Part shown: piece after piece, positions 1-7,045 of the stretch
Layout: each line of letters opens with the position of its first letter
Numbering within the stretch: position 1 is the stretch's first letter
Assembly (NCBI GenBank): GCA_934647235.1
Contig: CAKUFG010000034.1
Span: 1-21,307, forward strand
Direction: 5' to 3'
Source of the DNA: an uncultured Clostridia bacterium
Lineage (GTDB): Bacteria > Bacillota > Clostridia > Christensenellales > Aristaeellaceae
Length of the DNA stretch: 21,307 bases
The notes under the pieces: model-generated
Told to the model about the DNA's origin: nothing
Databases searched by the model: none
What the model saw: only the letters and a program-made list of their open reading frames with translations
Made by a program: the position numbers and the translations under genes

Positions 1-234
1 ATGACCGTCGCCGGCTTTACCTGGGAAGCGGTGATCCCCTGGGCCTGCTTCTCCAACAAAAAGATCGCCGTGTACACCCCCGCCGTCGGCGATACCCTGA
101 GCTGCAACTTTGCCATTACCGATATCAGCTACCCCTGCCCCGGTACGGAGTATATCCCCCAGATGGCCTGGACGGGCAATCTGAAGATCAATACCAACCC
201 CAGCCTGTGGGGCTCGGTCACGCTGGCAGAATAA
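1..234 (+). CDS. C-terminal end of CBM9-like carbohydrate-binding protein (partial)
   Basis: The reading frame is open from the first base and stops at TAA 232-234, so the gene almost certainly begins before the window and the ATG at base 1 is probably internal. The 77 visible residues resemble the last strands of family 9 carbohydrate-binding or DOMON-like beta-sandwiches: a 'WEAVIPW' strand, a 'VGDTLSCNFAITD' strand, and the closing 'NPSLWGSVTL' typical of CBM9 ends. Such domains bind glycan ends on secreted xylanases and related proteins, which fits the secreted glycosidases downstream. A hairpin terminator follows 15 bases later, so this gene ends its own transcript. The catalytic part, if any, cannot be seen. 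CBM9-like assignment is by motif recall only. Confidence 0.65.
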   Translation: MTVAGFTWEAVIPWACFSNKKIAVYTPAVGDTLSCNFAITDISYPCPGTEYIPQMAWTGNLKINTNPSLWGSVTLAE

Positions 235-248
235 CTGCCAGGCATTTT

Positions 249-282
249 CGGACGAACCATAGCGGTTCGCCCGATTTTTTTA
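249..282 (+). terminator. Rho-independent terminator after the CBM9-like gene
   Basis: A 10-bp stem with one A-C mismatch (249-258 with 264-273, loop ATAGC) is followed by a run of seven T at 275-281. It sits 15 bases after the stop codon. Confidence 0.85.
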
Positions 283-395
283 TAGGCAAAGGCTTGAATT
301 CTCCCATTTTCCTTGCTGTAATGCGGTTTATTCCCGCATTTGTACAGGCATTTTATGGTTTTTCCAAGCGTATGTACGTTATGCTGTTAACAATA

Positions 396-425
396 GGAGA
401 AATCATCTCCAAGTGAAGAAAGGTG
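396..425 (+). promoter_or_regulatory. Leader hairpin and ribosome site of first GH3 gene
   Basis: A 5-bp hairpin (GGAGA 396-400 with TCTCC 406-410) lies just before the ribosome site AAAGGTGG (418-425), which is 8 bases from ATG 434. That spacing picks ATG 434 over the in-frame GTG at 413. Another small inverted repeat (AATGCGG 320-326 with CCGCATT 334-340) lies upstream. No convincing -35/-10 pair was found, so the promoter is unplaced. Confidence 0.35.
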
Positions 426-433
426 GTTGCAAC

Positions 434-2902
434 ATGAAAAAACTGTCCCTGTTTCTGGCCCTGATGCTGCTCTTCAGCTCCATCGGGCTGACCGCGTTCG
501 CGCAGGAAGAAGTGCAGCTTTCGCCGCGCTTCAGCAGCTATGATGAGGTAAACGAGGCGATTACCGTCATCCCCGCCACGGATTCGCAGGCCGAGCTGGG
601 CTATCTCAAGGGCATTACGGCCATTCTGGAGGTGGACGGCCTGCAGTTCAAGGATCTCAACGGAAACGGCAAGCTGGATGTATATGAGGACTGGCGGCAG
701 GATATCGACGCGCGCGTCAAGGATCTGTACGACCAGATGACACTGGAGGAGCGCGCGGGCCTGTTCTATCATGTGAACACCTGCGGCGATCCCACGGGCG
801 TGGACTTTGCCGACAGCCGCTATATGTTCGCGCCGGGCGAAATCGTCAATGAAAGCGCGGGCGAGGGCAGCGGCGGCAACGCGGCCTTCCCCGCCAAGTC
901 CATGTGGTATTACATCAACGTGCTCAATATCACCACGCACCTGGATAATACCAACGGCACCCCGGCGCAGCAGATCGTGTACCACAACGCCATGCAGGCG
1001 CTGGGCGAGGATTCCCGCCTGGGCGTGCCCGTGGTTATCTCCAACGACCGCCAGTACAACGCCTGGGGCGGCATGATCGATACGGCGCACGACGCCTTCG
1101 GCGCCGCCAACGATCTGGAGCTGTCCAGGAAGCTGTGGACGGCCTATTCGCTGGAAAGCCGCGCGGTGGGCATCCATGTGGTGCTGCATCCCTACAGCCA
1201 GGAGCTGGGCTCCTGGAACGGCGAGGATCCCCAGTATGCCGGCAATATGACCAAGGAAGAGGTGGCTGCCATTCAGGTGGAGGGCGGCACCGAGGCGTGC
1301 ATGAAGCACTTTATCGCCCGCGGCGGCGACTCCTCCTTTGAGAATGCCCGCAGCGATGCGCAGACGGTGGACAACTGGATGACCGCCTGGAAAATCGCCC
1401 TGGAAAGCAACCCCAAGTGGGTGATGACCAATGGCTATGGCACGGGCCTGAGCAATACGGTGCATGTGGACTACGATCAGGAGACCATGGATTACCTGCG
1501 CAAGACGCTGGGCTACCAGGGCATCATCGTGTCCGACTGGGGCGACCAGGGCGACAGCAACTCCCAGGGCGTCACCGTGGACGGCGTGGATCTGCTCAGC
1601 CTGTCCATCCCTGAACGCTACGCCTTTACCATCAACCTGGGTCTGGATCAGATCGGCAATCCTGCCGCTGATTACACAGGCGACGGCCACATGGGCACCG
1701 CCGATCGCGGCGCTGTGGAAGTGGCTATCAAGGACGGCCTGATCTCCGAGGAGCGCTGCTGGGAAACCTGCTATCGCGTGCTGAAGGATAAGTTCGAGCT
1801 GGGGCTGTTTGAAAACCCCTATTCCGATGCAGACAAGGCGCTGGCCATCGCCGCTTCCGCCGAGTATATCGCCTCCCCCTGGGAAATCACCGATATCGAC
1901 ACCCTGATGGCCGCCCGCAATCCTGAGGTTGTGGCGCTGGAGCGTCAGCTGCAGGCGGAATCCGCCATCCTGGTCAAGAACGACGACAGCCTCCTGCCCC
2001 TGCAGAAGAACGTCAAGGTATACATCGGCTCCACCGCCGCCGCCATCACCCTGGAGGGCTACAAGAAGGTGCTGCCCGAGTATGCGCAGCTGGTTGAAAG
2101 CATCGAGGAGGCCGACGTGGTGGTCGCGGACTGCACGCAGATCAACGACGCGGCCGAGCTGATGATCGATGACGCGAAGGACGCCGGCAAGAAGCTGGTT
2201 ATCATCGCCAACTGCGTTGATCCCACCACCTATCTGATGGAGAACGCCGACGCGCTGCTGGCGCTGACCTTCTCCCGTCCTGCCGACCACGGCACGGGCG
2301 CGGGCGGCTTCATCACCACCACCGAGCCCATCATGCTGGCCAAGCTGCTCTTCGGCGAGGCGGAGCCCTCCGGCATGGTCGTTAAAGAAATCGCCCGCGA
2401 TTCCGTCATGGACGGCAGCCAGTGGAAGGATCTGGCCGGCGATCAGGGCGCGAATCCCTGGGTGCGCATGATGCTGCTGGCTACCATGAAGGAAAGCGAC
2501 ACGCACACCGTGCCCAACAACTGGGGCGATCCGCTGCTGCAGTATCAGTACAGCATGAAGTACGGCGAGGAGCCCGCGTTTGAATACGACACGCTGGTGC
2601 TGCCCCGTGCCATCCACGAGGTAGTTACCGAGTCCAACGGCTCCACCATGACCAGCCAGGAATCCGTGGTGGAAACCAAGGCCGGCGAGCCCTTCAGCGC
2701 TTACCTGCTGCTGTGGAACAAGGGCGCGGACGGCGTCACCACCGTGCAGGCCAAGTGCGACGATGCTGTGATTGCCGAGAAGATCATGGCCGTCAACGGC
2801 GGCAGCTGGCGCGTAATTGAAATGACGCTGACCATCAGCGAGCCCGGTGAGCACACCATCACCATCGGCGATCTGAGCAAGACCATCAGCATCGTTGAAT
2901 AA
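434..2902 (+). CDS. Secreted GH3-type glycoside hydrolase with EF-hand loop (paralogue 1)
   Basis: This 822-residue protein has a signal peptide with likely cleavage after Ala23 (TAFA|QE). Next come a perfect 12-residue calcium loop at 74-85 (D74, N76, N78, G79, D82, E85), a GH3 N-terminal barrel, a GH3 C-terminal domain starting near 'AESAILVKNDDSLLPL', and a C-terminal Ig/CARDB-like domain of about 75 residues ('EPFSAYLLLWNKGADG'). The predicted nucleophile is Asp368 in 'GIIVSDWGD', the standard GH3 position; the 'KHF' segment before it is also kept. GH3 enzymes cleave beta-linked glucosyl, xylosyl or related units; substrate cannot be read from sequence. The usual 'PSGRLP' stretch is replaced by 'PSGMVVKEIARD', shared with the paralogue at 7046, so both belong to a divergent GH3 clade. 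It appears to be a single-gene transcript, with terminators before and after. Confidence 0.85.
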   Translation: MKKLSLFLALMLLFSSIGLTAFAQEEVQLSPRFSSYDEVNEAITVIPATDSQAELGYLKGITAILEVDGLQFKDLNGNGKLDVYEDWRQDIDARVKDLYDQMTLEERAGLFYHVNTCGDPTGVDFADSRYMFAPGEIVNESAGEGSGGNAAFPAKSMWYYINVLNITTHLDNTNGTPAQQIVYHNAMQALGEDSRLGVPVVISNDRQYNAWGGMIDTAHDAFGAANDLELSRKLWTAYSLESRAVGIHVVLHPYSQELGSWNGEDPQYAGNMTKEEVAAIQVEGGTEACMKHFIARGGDSSFENARSDAQTVDNWMTAWKIALESNPKWVMTNGYGTGLSNTVHVDYDQETMDYLRKTLGYQGIIVSDWGDQGDSNSQGVTVDGVDLLSLSIPERYAFTINLGLDQIGNPAADYTGDGHMGTADRGAVEVAIKDGLISEERCWETCYRVLKDKFELGLFENPYSDADKALAIAASAEYIASPWEITDIDTLMAARNPEVVALERQLQAESAILVKNDDSLLPLQKNVKVYIGSTAAAITLEGYKKVLPEYAQLVESIEEADVVVADCTQINDAAELMIDDAKDAGKKLVIIANCVDPTTYLMENADALLALTFSRPADHGTGAGGFITTTEPIMLAKLLFGEAEPSGMVVKEIARDSVMDGSQWKDLAGDQGANPWVRMMLLATMKESDTHTVPNNWGDPLLQYQYSMKYGEEPAFEYDTLVLPRAIHEVVTESNGSTMTSQESVVETKAGEPFSAYLLLWNKGADGVTTVQAKCDDAVIAEKIMAVNGGSWRVIEMTLTISEPGEHTITIGDLSKTISIVE

Positions 2903-2920
2903 TCCATAAACAACCCTTTC

Positions 2921-2956
2921 GCCCTGCCGTCTGCAATCAGGCGGCGGGGCTTTTGC
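2921..2956 (+). terminator. Rho-independent terminator after first GH3 gene
   Basis: GCCCTGCCG (2921-2929) pairs with CGGCGGGGC (2942-2950) through one T-G wobble. TTTT follows at 2951-2954. It lies 18 bases past the stop codon. Confidence 0.75.
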
Positions 2957-3101
2957 GTGTTCACGCTCCATTCATATTTGGCGTGCCGCGATGCGCTTTT
3001 TTCACACGCGGCGTTTATAAATTTACAAGTTCGGCGCGGGCGTTTCCCAGTACAATGATATGGACGCAAAGAGATAGAATTGCAGGAAAGGAGGATGCCG
3101 C

Positions 3102-3773
3102 ATGAATTACCGCCATGAAGTCAAGCACCTGATTTCGCCTGCGGACGCAGCGGCCGTTCGCGCCAATCTGAGCGCTGTGGCGACCCTGGATCCGCATGCC
3201 GCCGGGCAGGGGTATTACCGCATTCGCAGCCTGTACTTTGACGATCCGCTGGACACGGCGCTGCACGAAAAGCTGGACGGCGTAAACGAGCGGCGCAAAT
3301 ACCGCATCCGCTACTACAACGACGATCTGGATTATATTGTGCTGGAATGCAAGATGAAGCGCGACGGCGTGGGCTGCAAGCCGCAGGAGCGGCTGACGCT
3401 GCAGGAGACGCAGCGCATTCTGGCCGGGGATACCGCCTGGATGATTGCCAGCCAGCGCCCCCTGCTGACCGCCCTGTATGTGGACATGAAGACGCGCCGC
3501 CTGGCCCCCAGGACAGTGGTAGCGTACAAGCGCGTGCCATTTGTATACGGGCCCGGCAATGTGCGCGTAACAATCGACTGGGCCATCCGCACCGGCGCGC
3601 CGCGCGATTTTCTTGACCCGCAGGGGCTTACGCTGCCCATTGACGACGACGTTACCCTGCTGGAGGTCAAGTGGGATGAATACCTGCCGGGGATCATCCG
3701 CAAGGCTGCGGCGCTGAAAAGCCGCGCGCCCACAGCCTTTTCCAAGTACGCGGCCTGCCGCGTTTACAGATAA
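3102..3773 (+). CDS. VTC-domain polyphosphate polymerase
   Basis: The 223-residue protein is a stand-alone VTC catalytic domain, the tunnel-shaped fold that makes polyphosphate from ATP (characterised in yeast Vtc4). Basic and acidic tunnel motifs appear in family order: 'RHEVKH' 4-9, 'RIRSLYFD' 40-47, 'RKYRIR' 65-70, 'LECKMK' 81-86, 'AYKR' 141-144, 'VRVTID' 154-159, 'LLEVKW' 186-191 and 'SKYAACR' 214-220. There is no signal peptide, membrane segment or SPX domain, so it should be cytosolic. ATG 3102 has a strong ribosome site, AAAGGAGG at 3087-3094, 7 bases away. Downstream lie DUF4956 and CotH genes, a grouping I recall from annotations of other gut Bacillota. A repeat element separates this gene from them. 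A TACAAT at 3051 could be a -10 box but has no well-spaced -35. Confidence 0.9.
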   Translation: MNYRHEVKHLISPADAAAVRANLSAVATLDPHAAGQGYYRIRSLYFDDPLDTALHEKLDGVNERRKYRIRYYNDDLDYIVLECKMKRDGVGCKPQERLTLQETQRILAGDTAWMIASQRPLLTALYVDMKTRRLAPRTVVAYKRVPFVYGPGNVRVTIDWAIRTGAPRDFLDPQGLTLPIDDDVTLLEVKWDEYLPGIIRKAAALKSRAPTAFSKYAACRVYR

Positions 3774-3794
3774 GAGGCCAAGAACGATACGAGG

Positions 3795-4070
3795 GGCCTC
3801 CGGCGGGCAGGGGGATACGTTGGGGCTCTCCGCCCCAAACCCCGACCAGAGGTTTCACCTCTGGATACCAACCCGCAATGGAAGCGTCAACGCAAGCGCA
3901 AGCAACGCTGCGAGTCCAGCCGGGTTACGGCGATGGGAACGGCAGCCCCTGAGCGCTTGCGCTCAGGGCGCGGTCAGCCATGGCTTTGTCTCGCGGAAGG
4001 CGCAGCGGACGTGCTTTCCCTTTGCTTCGCGTACTGGGTGCAGGGACGATGTCCCTGCCCGCCGGAGGCC
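3795..4070 (+). repeat. 276-bp hairpin-rich element with 18-bp terminal inverted repeats
   Basis: Bases 3795-3812 (GGCCTCCGGCGGGCAGGG) are the exact reverse complement of 4053-4070. Inside are four perfect inverted repeats: 3820-3838 (7-bp stem), 3846-3864 (8-bp stem, loop TTC), 3947-3968 (10+10 around TT) and 4040-4058 (8-bp stem, loop GAT). The last one overlaps the right terminal repeat, so two alternative folds are possible. No convincing coding sequence is present and no clear target-site duplication flanks it. It fills most of the 359-bp gap between the VTC and DUF4956 genes. It could be a MITE or an intergenic palindromic repeat family, or a folded element in the shared transcript. Confidence 0.7.
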
Positions 4071-4132
4071 TTCCGTCCCTTCCCCTTTGCAGCATAACAC
4101 ACAACACAAATATTGAAAGGAAGTACCCTACC

Positions 4133-4807
4133 ATGACCAGCTTCTCCGATATCTTCAAGTCCTCGTTTCTCGAAAATGTAACCGCCGTCTCCCTGACCGA
4201 TATGGCCCTGGCGCTGGTGCTGTCCTTCGGGCTGGGGCTGTTCATCTTTCTTGTGTATAAAAAGACCTATTCCGGGGTCATGTTCTCCCAGTCCTTTGGC
4301 GGCGCGCTGATTGCCATGACGATGATCACCACCATGGTGATCCTGGCCGTTACCAGCAACGTGGTGCTGTCGCTGGGCATGGTGGGCGCGCTGTCCATCG
4401 TCCGCTTCCGCACGGCCATCAAGGAGCCCATGGATATCGCATTCCTGTTCTGGGCCATCGCCGGTGGCATCGTGCTGGCGGCCGGCATGATCCCGCTGGC
4501 CATTTTCGGCAGCGTCATCATCGGCATTATCATGATTGTGTTCTGCAACAGAAAGTCCGCGCAGAAGCCCTTTATCGCCGTCATCAGCTGCAGCAGCGGC
4601 AAGGTGGAAGAAAAAGTGGCCGCGTACCTGAAGCAGCAGACCGATAAGTGCATCGTCAAAAGCAAGACGGCCCAGAAGGACGTGATCGAGCTGACCTATG
4701 AGGTAACGCTGCGCGGGAACGACACCGGCTTTGTCACCAGCCTGTCTGAAATGGACGGCGTAAGCAGCGCGGTGCTGGTATCCTATAACGGCGATTATAT
4801 GGGGTGA
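4133..4807 (+). CDS. DUF4956 multi-pass membrane protein
   Basis: This 224-residue protein has about four hydrophobic segments (about 23-42, 57-80, 102-117 and 119-137) and a soluble C-terminal region of about 85 residues with alternating strands and helices, possibly ACT-like. The block 'GMVGALSIVRFRTAIKEP' (82-99), followed by 'DIAFLFWAIAGG', is the signature I associate with DUF4956. Its biochemical role is not established. ATG 4133 is chosen because GAAAGGAAG (4115-4123) precedes it; an upstream in-frame extension runs into the repeat element. The stop is only 4 bases before the CotH gene, whose ribosome site GGGGTGA overlaps this stop codon, so the two are translationally coupled. Context suggests a membrane partner for the neighbouring polyphosphate polymerase and kinase; that is inference. 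Confidence 0.85.
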   Translation: MTSFSDIFKSSFLENVTAVSLTDMALALVLSFGLGLFIFLVYKKTYSGVMFSQSFGGALIAMTMITTMVILAVTSNVVLSLGMVGALSIVRFRTAIKEPMDIAFLFWAIAGGIVLAAGMIPLAIFGSVIIGIIMIVFCNRKSAQKPFIAVISCSSGKVEEKVAAYLKQQTDKCIVKSKTAQKDVIELTYEVTLRGNDTGFVTSLSEMDGVSSAVLVSYNGDYMG

Positions 4808-4811
4808 TCCC

Positions 4812-6776
4812 ATGCTGAGAACAAAAAAGGCTGATCGCATCGCCTGCGTGGTTACGGCGCTGACGCTGCTTGTCACCATCTGTCTGTGGGGCGTGGTGGC
4901 AGCCGTGCGCGGCGACGGCAGCCATACAATCGGCTATGAAGGGCTGCTTTTTGACCAAAGCACGGTGCATACCATCGATATCACCATGACGGACTGGGAC
5001 CAGTTTATCGAAAACGCCCTGGCGGAGGAATACGCAGAATGCAGCATCGCCATCGACGGCGAGCGCTTCAGCAACGTCGCCATCCGCGCCAAGGGCAATA
5101 CCTCCCTTTCCTCCGTGGCCGCCATGGGCTCCTCGCGCTATTCCTTCAAGGTAGAGTTTGACCACTATGTCAAGGGCATGACCTATCACGGCCTGGATAA
5201 GCTGAGCCTGAATAACCTGATTCAGGACGCCACCATGATGAAGGACTACCTGGCCTATACGCTGATGGGCCGCATGGGAGTGCCCTCCTCGCTGTGCAGC
5301 TATGTGCAGATCAACGTAAACGGCGAGCCCTGGGGGCTGTATCTGGCCGTCGAGGGCGTGGAAGAAGCCTTCCTTGACCGCAACGGCATGAGCAAGGGCG
5401 AGCTGTATAAGCCCGACAGCATGTCCTTCGGCGGCGGCCGCGGCAATGGGCGCGATTTCAGCTTTGATCAGCTGGAGCAGACAAGCGATACGGATAACGC
5501 CGCTCCTCAGTACAGCGCGGCGCAAACGCCGCCCGCCATGCCCCAGGGCGATTTCAGCCCCTCCGGCGGCACGAGCGCCCAGGCCCCTGCCGCGCCCGGC
5601 AGCACAGCCGCTGACGATGCCAAACAGACCCAGCGCAGCTTTTCGCCTGGCGGCTTCAGCTTCGGCATGGGCAATGACGATGTAAAGCTGATCTATTCCG
5701 ACGATGATCCGGACAGCTACAGCAACATCTTCAATAACGCCAAAACAAAGATCAGCAAGAAGGATAAGACGCGCCTGATCGAAGCCCTGCGCAAACTGAA
5801 TGCGCAGGAGGCTCTGGACGACGCCGTCAATCAGGACGAGGTAATCCGCTATCTGGCCGTGCACAACTTTTTATGCAACGACGACAGCTACACCGGCATG
5901 ATGGTGCACAACTACTATCTGTACGAGGAAAAGGGCAAGCTGTCCATCATTCCCTGGGATTATAACCTGTCCTTCGGCGGCTTCTCAGCCTCCTCCAACG
6001 CAACCTCCACCGTCAATTCGCCCATCGATTCGCCCGTCAGCGGCGGCACGGTGAAATCCCGCCCGCTGATCGCCTGGATATTCAGCGACGACGCTTCCTT
6101 GGCCGCATACCATCAGGCCTACGATCGCTTCATTTCCGAAAACATCGAAAGCGGCTGGCTTTCGCAGGAAATCAGCCGGGTGCAGGCCCTGATTACGCCC
6201 TATCTGGAAAAGGACGCCTCCGCCTTCTATGATATGGCGGCGTTTGAAAAGGCTATTGACACCCTGCAGGCCTTCTGCCAGAAGCGCGGCGAGAGCATCC
6301 GCGGCCAGCTGAACGGCAGCATTCCCGCCACCTCGCAGGCGCAGCGCGAAAACAGCGCCGCGCTGGTGGATGCAAGCGAATTGTCCACGGCCGACATGGG
6401 CAGCATGAACAGCGGCAAGGGCGAAGCCGGCGGCTTTGAAGCCCCTGCCGGTATGCCGGATTTCTCCAGCGCGGATGGGTTTACGCCGCCTGCCAGCATG
6501 CCGGATGACATGGATACCAGCAACGCCTCCTTTGGCGGAAGCGCGGGCAGCAGTGGCGACAGCGCCCAGAGCACCGCCGCGCCATCGGATGCGCCTGCCG
6601 CGTCCTCCGCGCCTGCAGCCAATGATGCAGACGCAAGACCCAGCCGGCCAGCCGGCTTTTCAGGCGGCGAAGCGCCCGCCGAGGCAGGCTTTCCCTGGGC
6701 GTTGGTGGCCGCGTACAGCGCGCTGCTGGTTGCTGCGCTGCTGATCATCCGCCGCGCCGGAAGCCACAATGGCTGA
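4812..6776 (+). CDS. Membrane-anchored CotH-type protein kinase
   Basis: The 654-residue protein has a membrane segment at 11-33, a CotH kinase domain, a long low-complexity tail, and a second membrane segment at 628-647. CotH landmarks are 'IRAKGNTS' 91-98, 'SFKVEFD' 111-117 (candidate ATP lysine K113), 'DKLSLNN' 129-135, 'WGLYLAVEGVEEAF' 174-187, 'CNDDSY' 355-360 and 'PWDYNLSFGG' 381-390. In Bacillus, CotH is an atypical kinase that phosphorylates Ser in spore coat proteins. Here the two membrane segments suggest a surface-anchored kinase instead. A Gly/Pro/Ser insert (about 204-288) splits the domain, and a Ser/Ala/Pro/Met tail (about 505-625) is rich in possible phospho-acceptors. It is tightly coupled to the DUF4956 gene and ends at a good terminator. 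Target proteins cannot be read from sequence. Confidence 0.88.
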   Translation: MLRTKKADRIACVVTALTLLVTICLWGVVAAVRGDGSHTIGYEGLLFDQSTVHTIDITMTDWDQFIENALAEEYAECSIAIDGERFSNVAIRAKGNTSLSSVAAMGSSRYSFKVEFDHYVKGMTYHGLDKLSLNNLIQDATMMKDYLAYTLMGRMGVPSSLCSYVQINVNGEPWGLYLAVEGVEEAFLDRNGMSKGELYKPDSMSFGGGRGNGRDFSFDQLEQTSDTDNAAPQYSAAQTPPAMPQGDFSPSGGTSAQAPAAPGSTAADDAKQTQRSFSPGGFSFGMGNDDVKLIYSDDDPDSYSNIFNNAKTKISKKDKTRLIEALRKLNAQEALDDAVNQDEVIRYLAVHNFLCNDDSYTGMMVHNYYLYEEKGKLSIIPWDYNLSFGGFSASSNATSTVNSPIDSPVSGGTVKSRPLIAWIFSDDASLAAYHQAYDRFISENIESGWLSQEISRVQALITPYLEKDASAFYDMAAFEKAIDTLQAFCQKRGESIRGQLNGSIPATSQAQRENSAALVDASELSTADMGSMNSGKGEAGGFEAPAGMPDFSSADGFTPPASMPDDMDTSNASFGGSAGSSGDSAQSTAAPSDAPAASSAPAANDADARPSRPAGFSGGEAPAEAGFPWALVAAYSALLVAALLIIRRAGSHNG

Positions 6777-6797
6777 CAAAGCACGCATTTATTCCTG

Positions 6798-6829
6798 AAG
6801 CCCTGCCGCAAAAAGGCAGGGCTTTTTGT
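6798..6829 (+). terminator. Rho-independent terminator after CotH-type gene
   Basis: AAGCCCTGCC (6798-6807) pairs perfectly with GGCAGGGCTT (6815-6824) around GCAAAAA, with a T run 6823-6827. It closes the DUF4956-CotH transcript. Confidence 0.9.
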
Positions 6830-6922
6830 GCGCGTTTTTCGGGTTGTTTGTTTTTGATTTTTCCATCCTGCCCTGATTTTTGCGGAAAGCTGGCAAAATC
6901 CGTGCGTCTTTTTCCCAAATAC

Positions 6923-6950
6923 TTGAATAAAAATCATGCTATGGTATATG
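6923..6950 (+). promoter_or_regulatory. Candidate promoter of second GH3 gene
   Basis: TTGAAT (6923-6928) and TATATG (6945-6950) are 16 bases apart, about 95 bases before the ATG. The leader also holds a perfect 10-bp palindrome CCCGATCGGG (6977-6986), a possible regulator site. Weak -10 match. Confidence 0.4.
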
Positions 6951-7045
6951 CAGAAATCTGCCGATGGCCGCGCTTGCCCGATCGGGAGGGTCAGCCGCGT
7001 TGGCGGATGCATCCCATTCCTGTCCAATGAAAGGAGTCATCAGAC

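Noticed and set aside
353..2971. Very long open frame on the minus strand across the first GH3 gene
   Set aside because: It is antisense to a clear GH3 gene; C/G-rich third positions remove stop codons on the opposite strand. The protein is His/Gly/Ala-rich and matches no family. The same holds for 7040-9571 minus, 14951-16174 plus and 16761-18485 plus.
3022..3056. TTTACA and TACAAT as a promoter for the VTC gene
   Set aside because: The hexamers are 23 bases apart, too far for a normal sigma-A promoter.
3820..4116. Open frame inside the 276-bp repeat element
   Set aside because: It translates hairpin repeats, has no ribosome site and shows no protein-like features.
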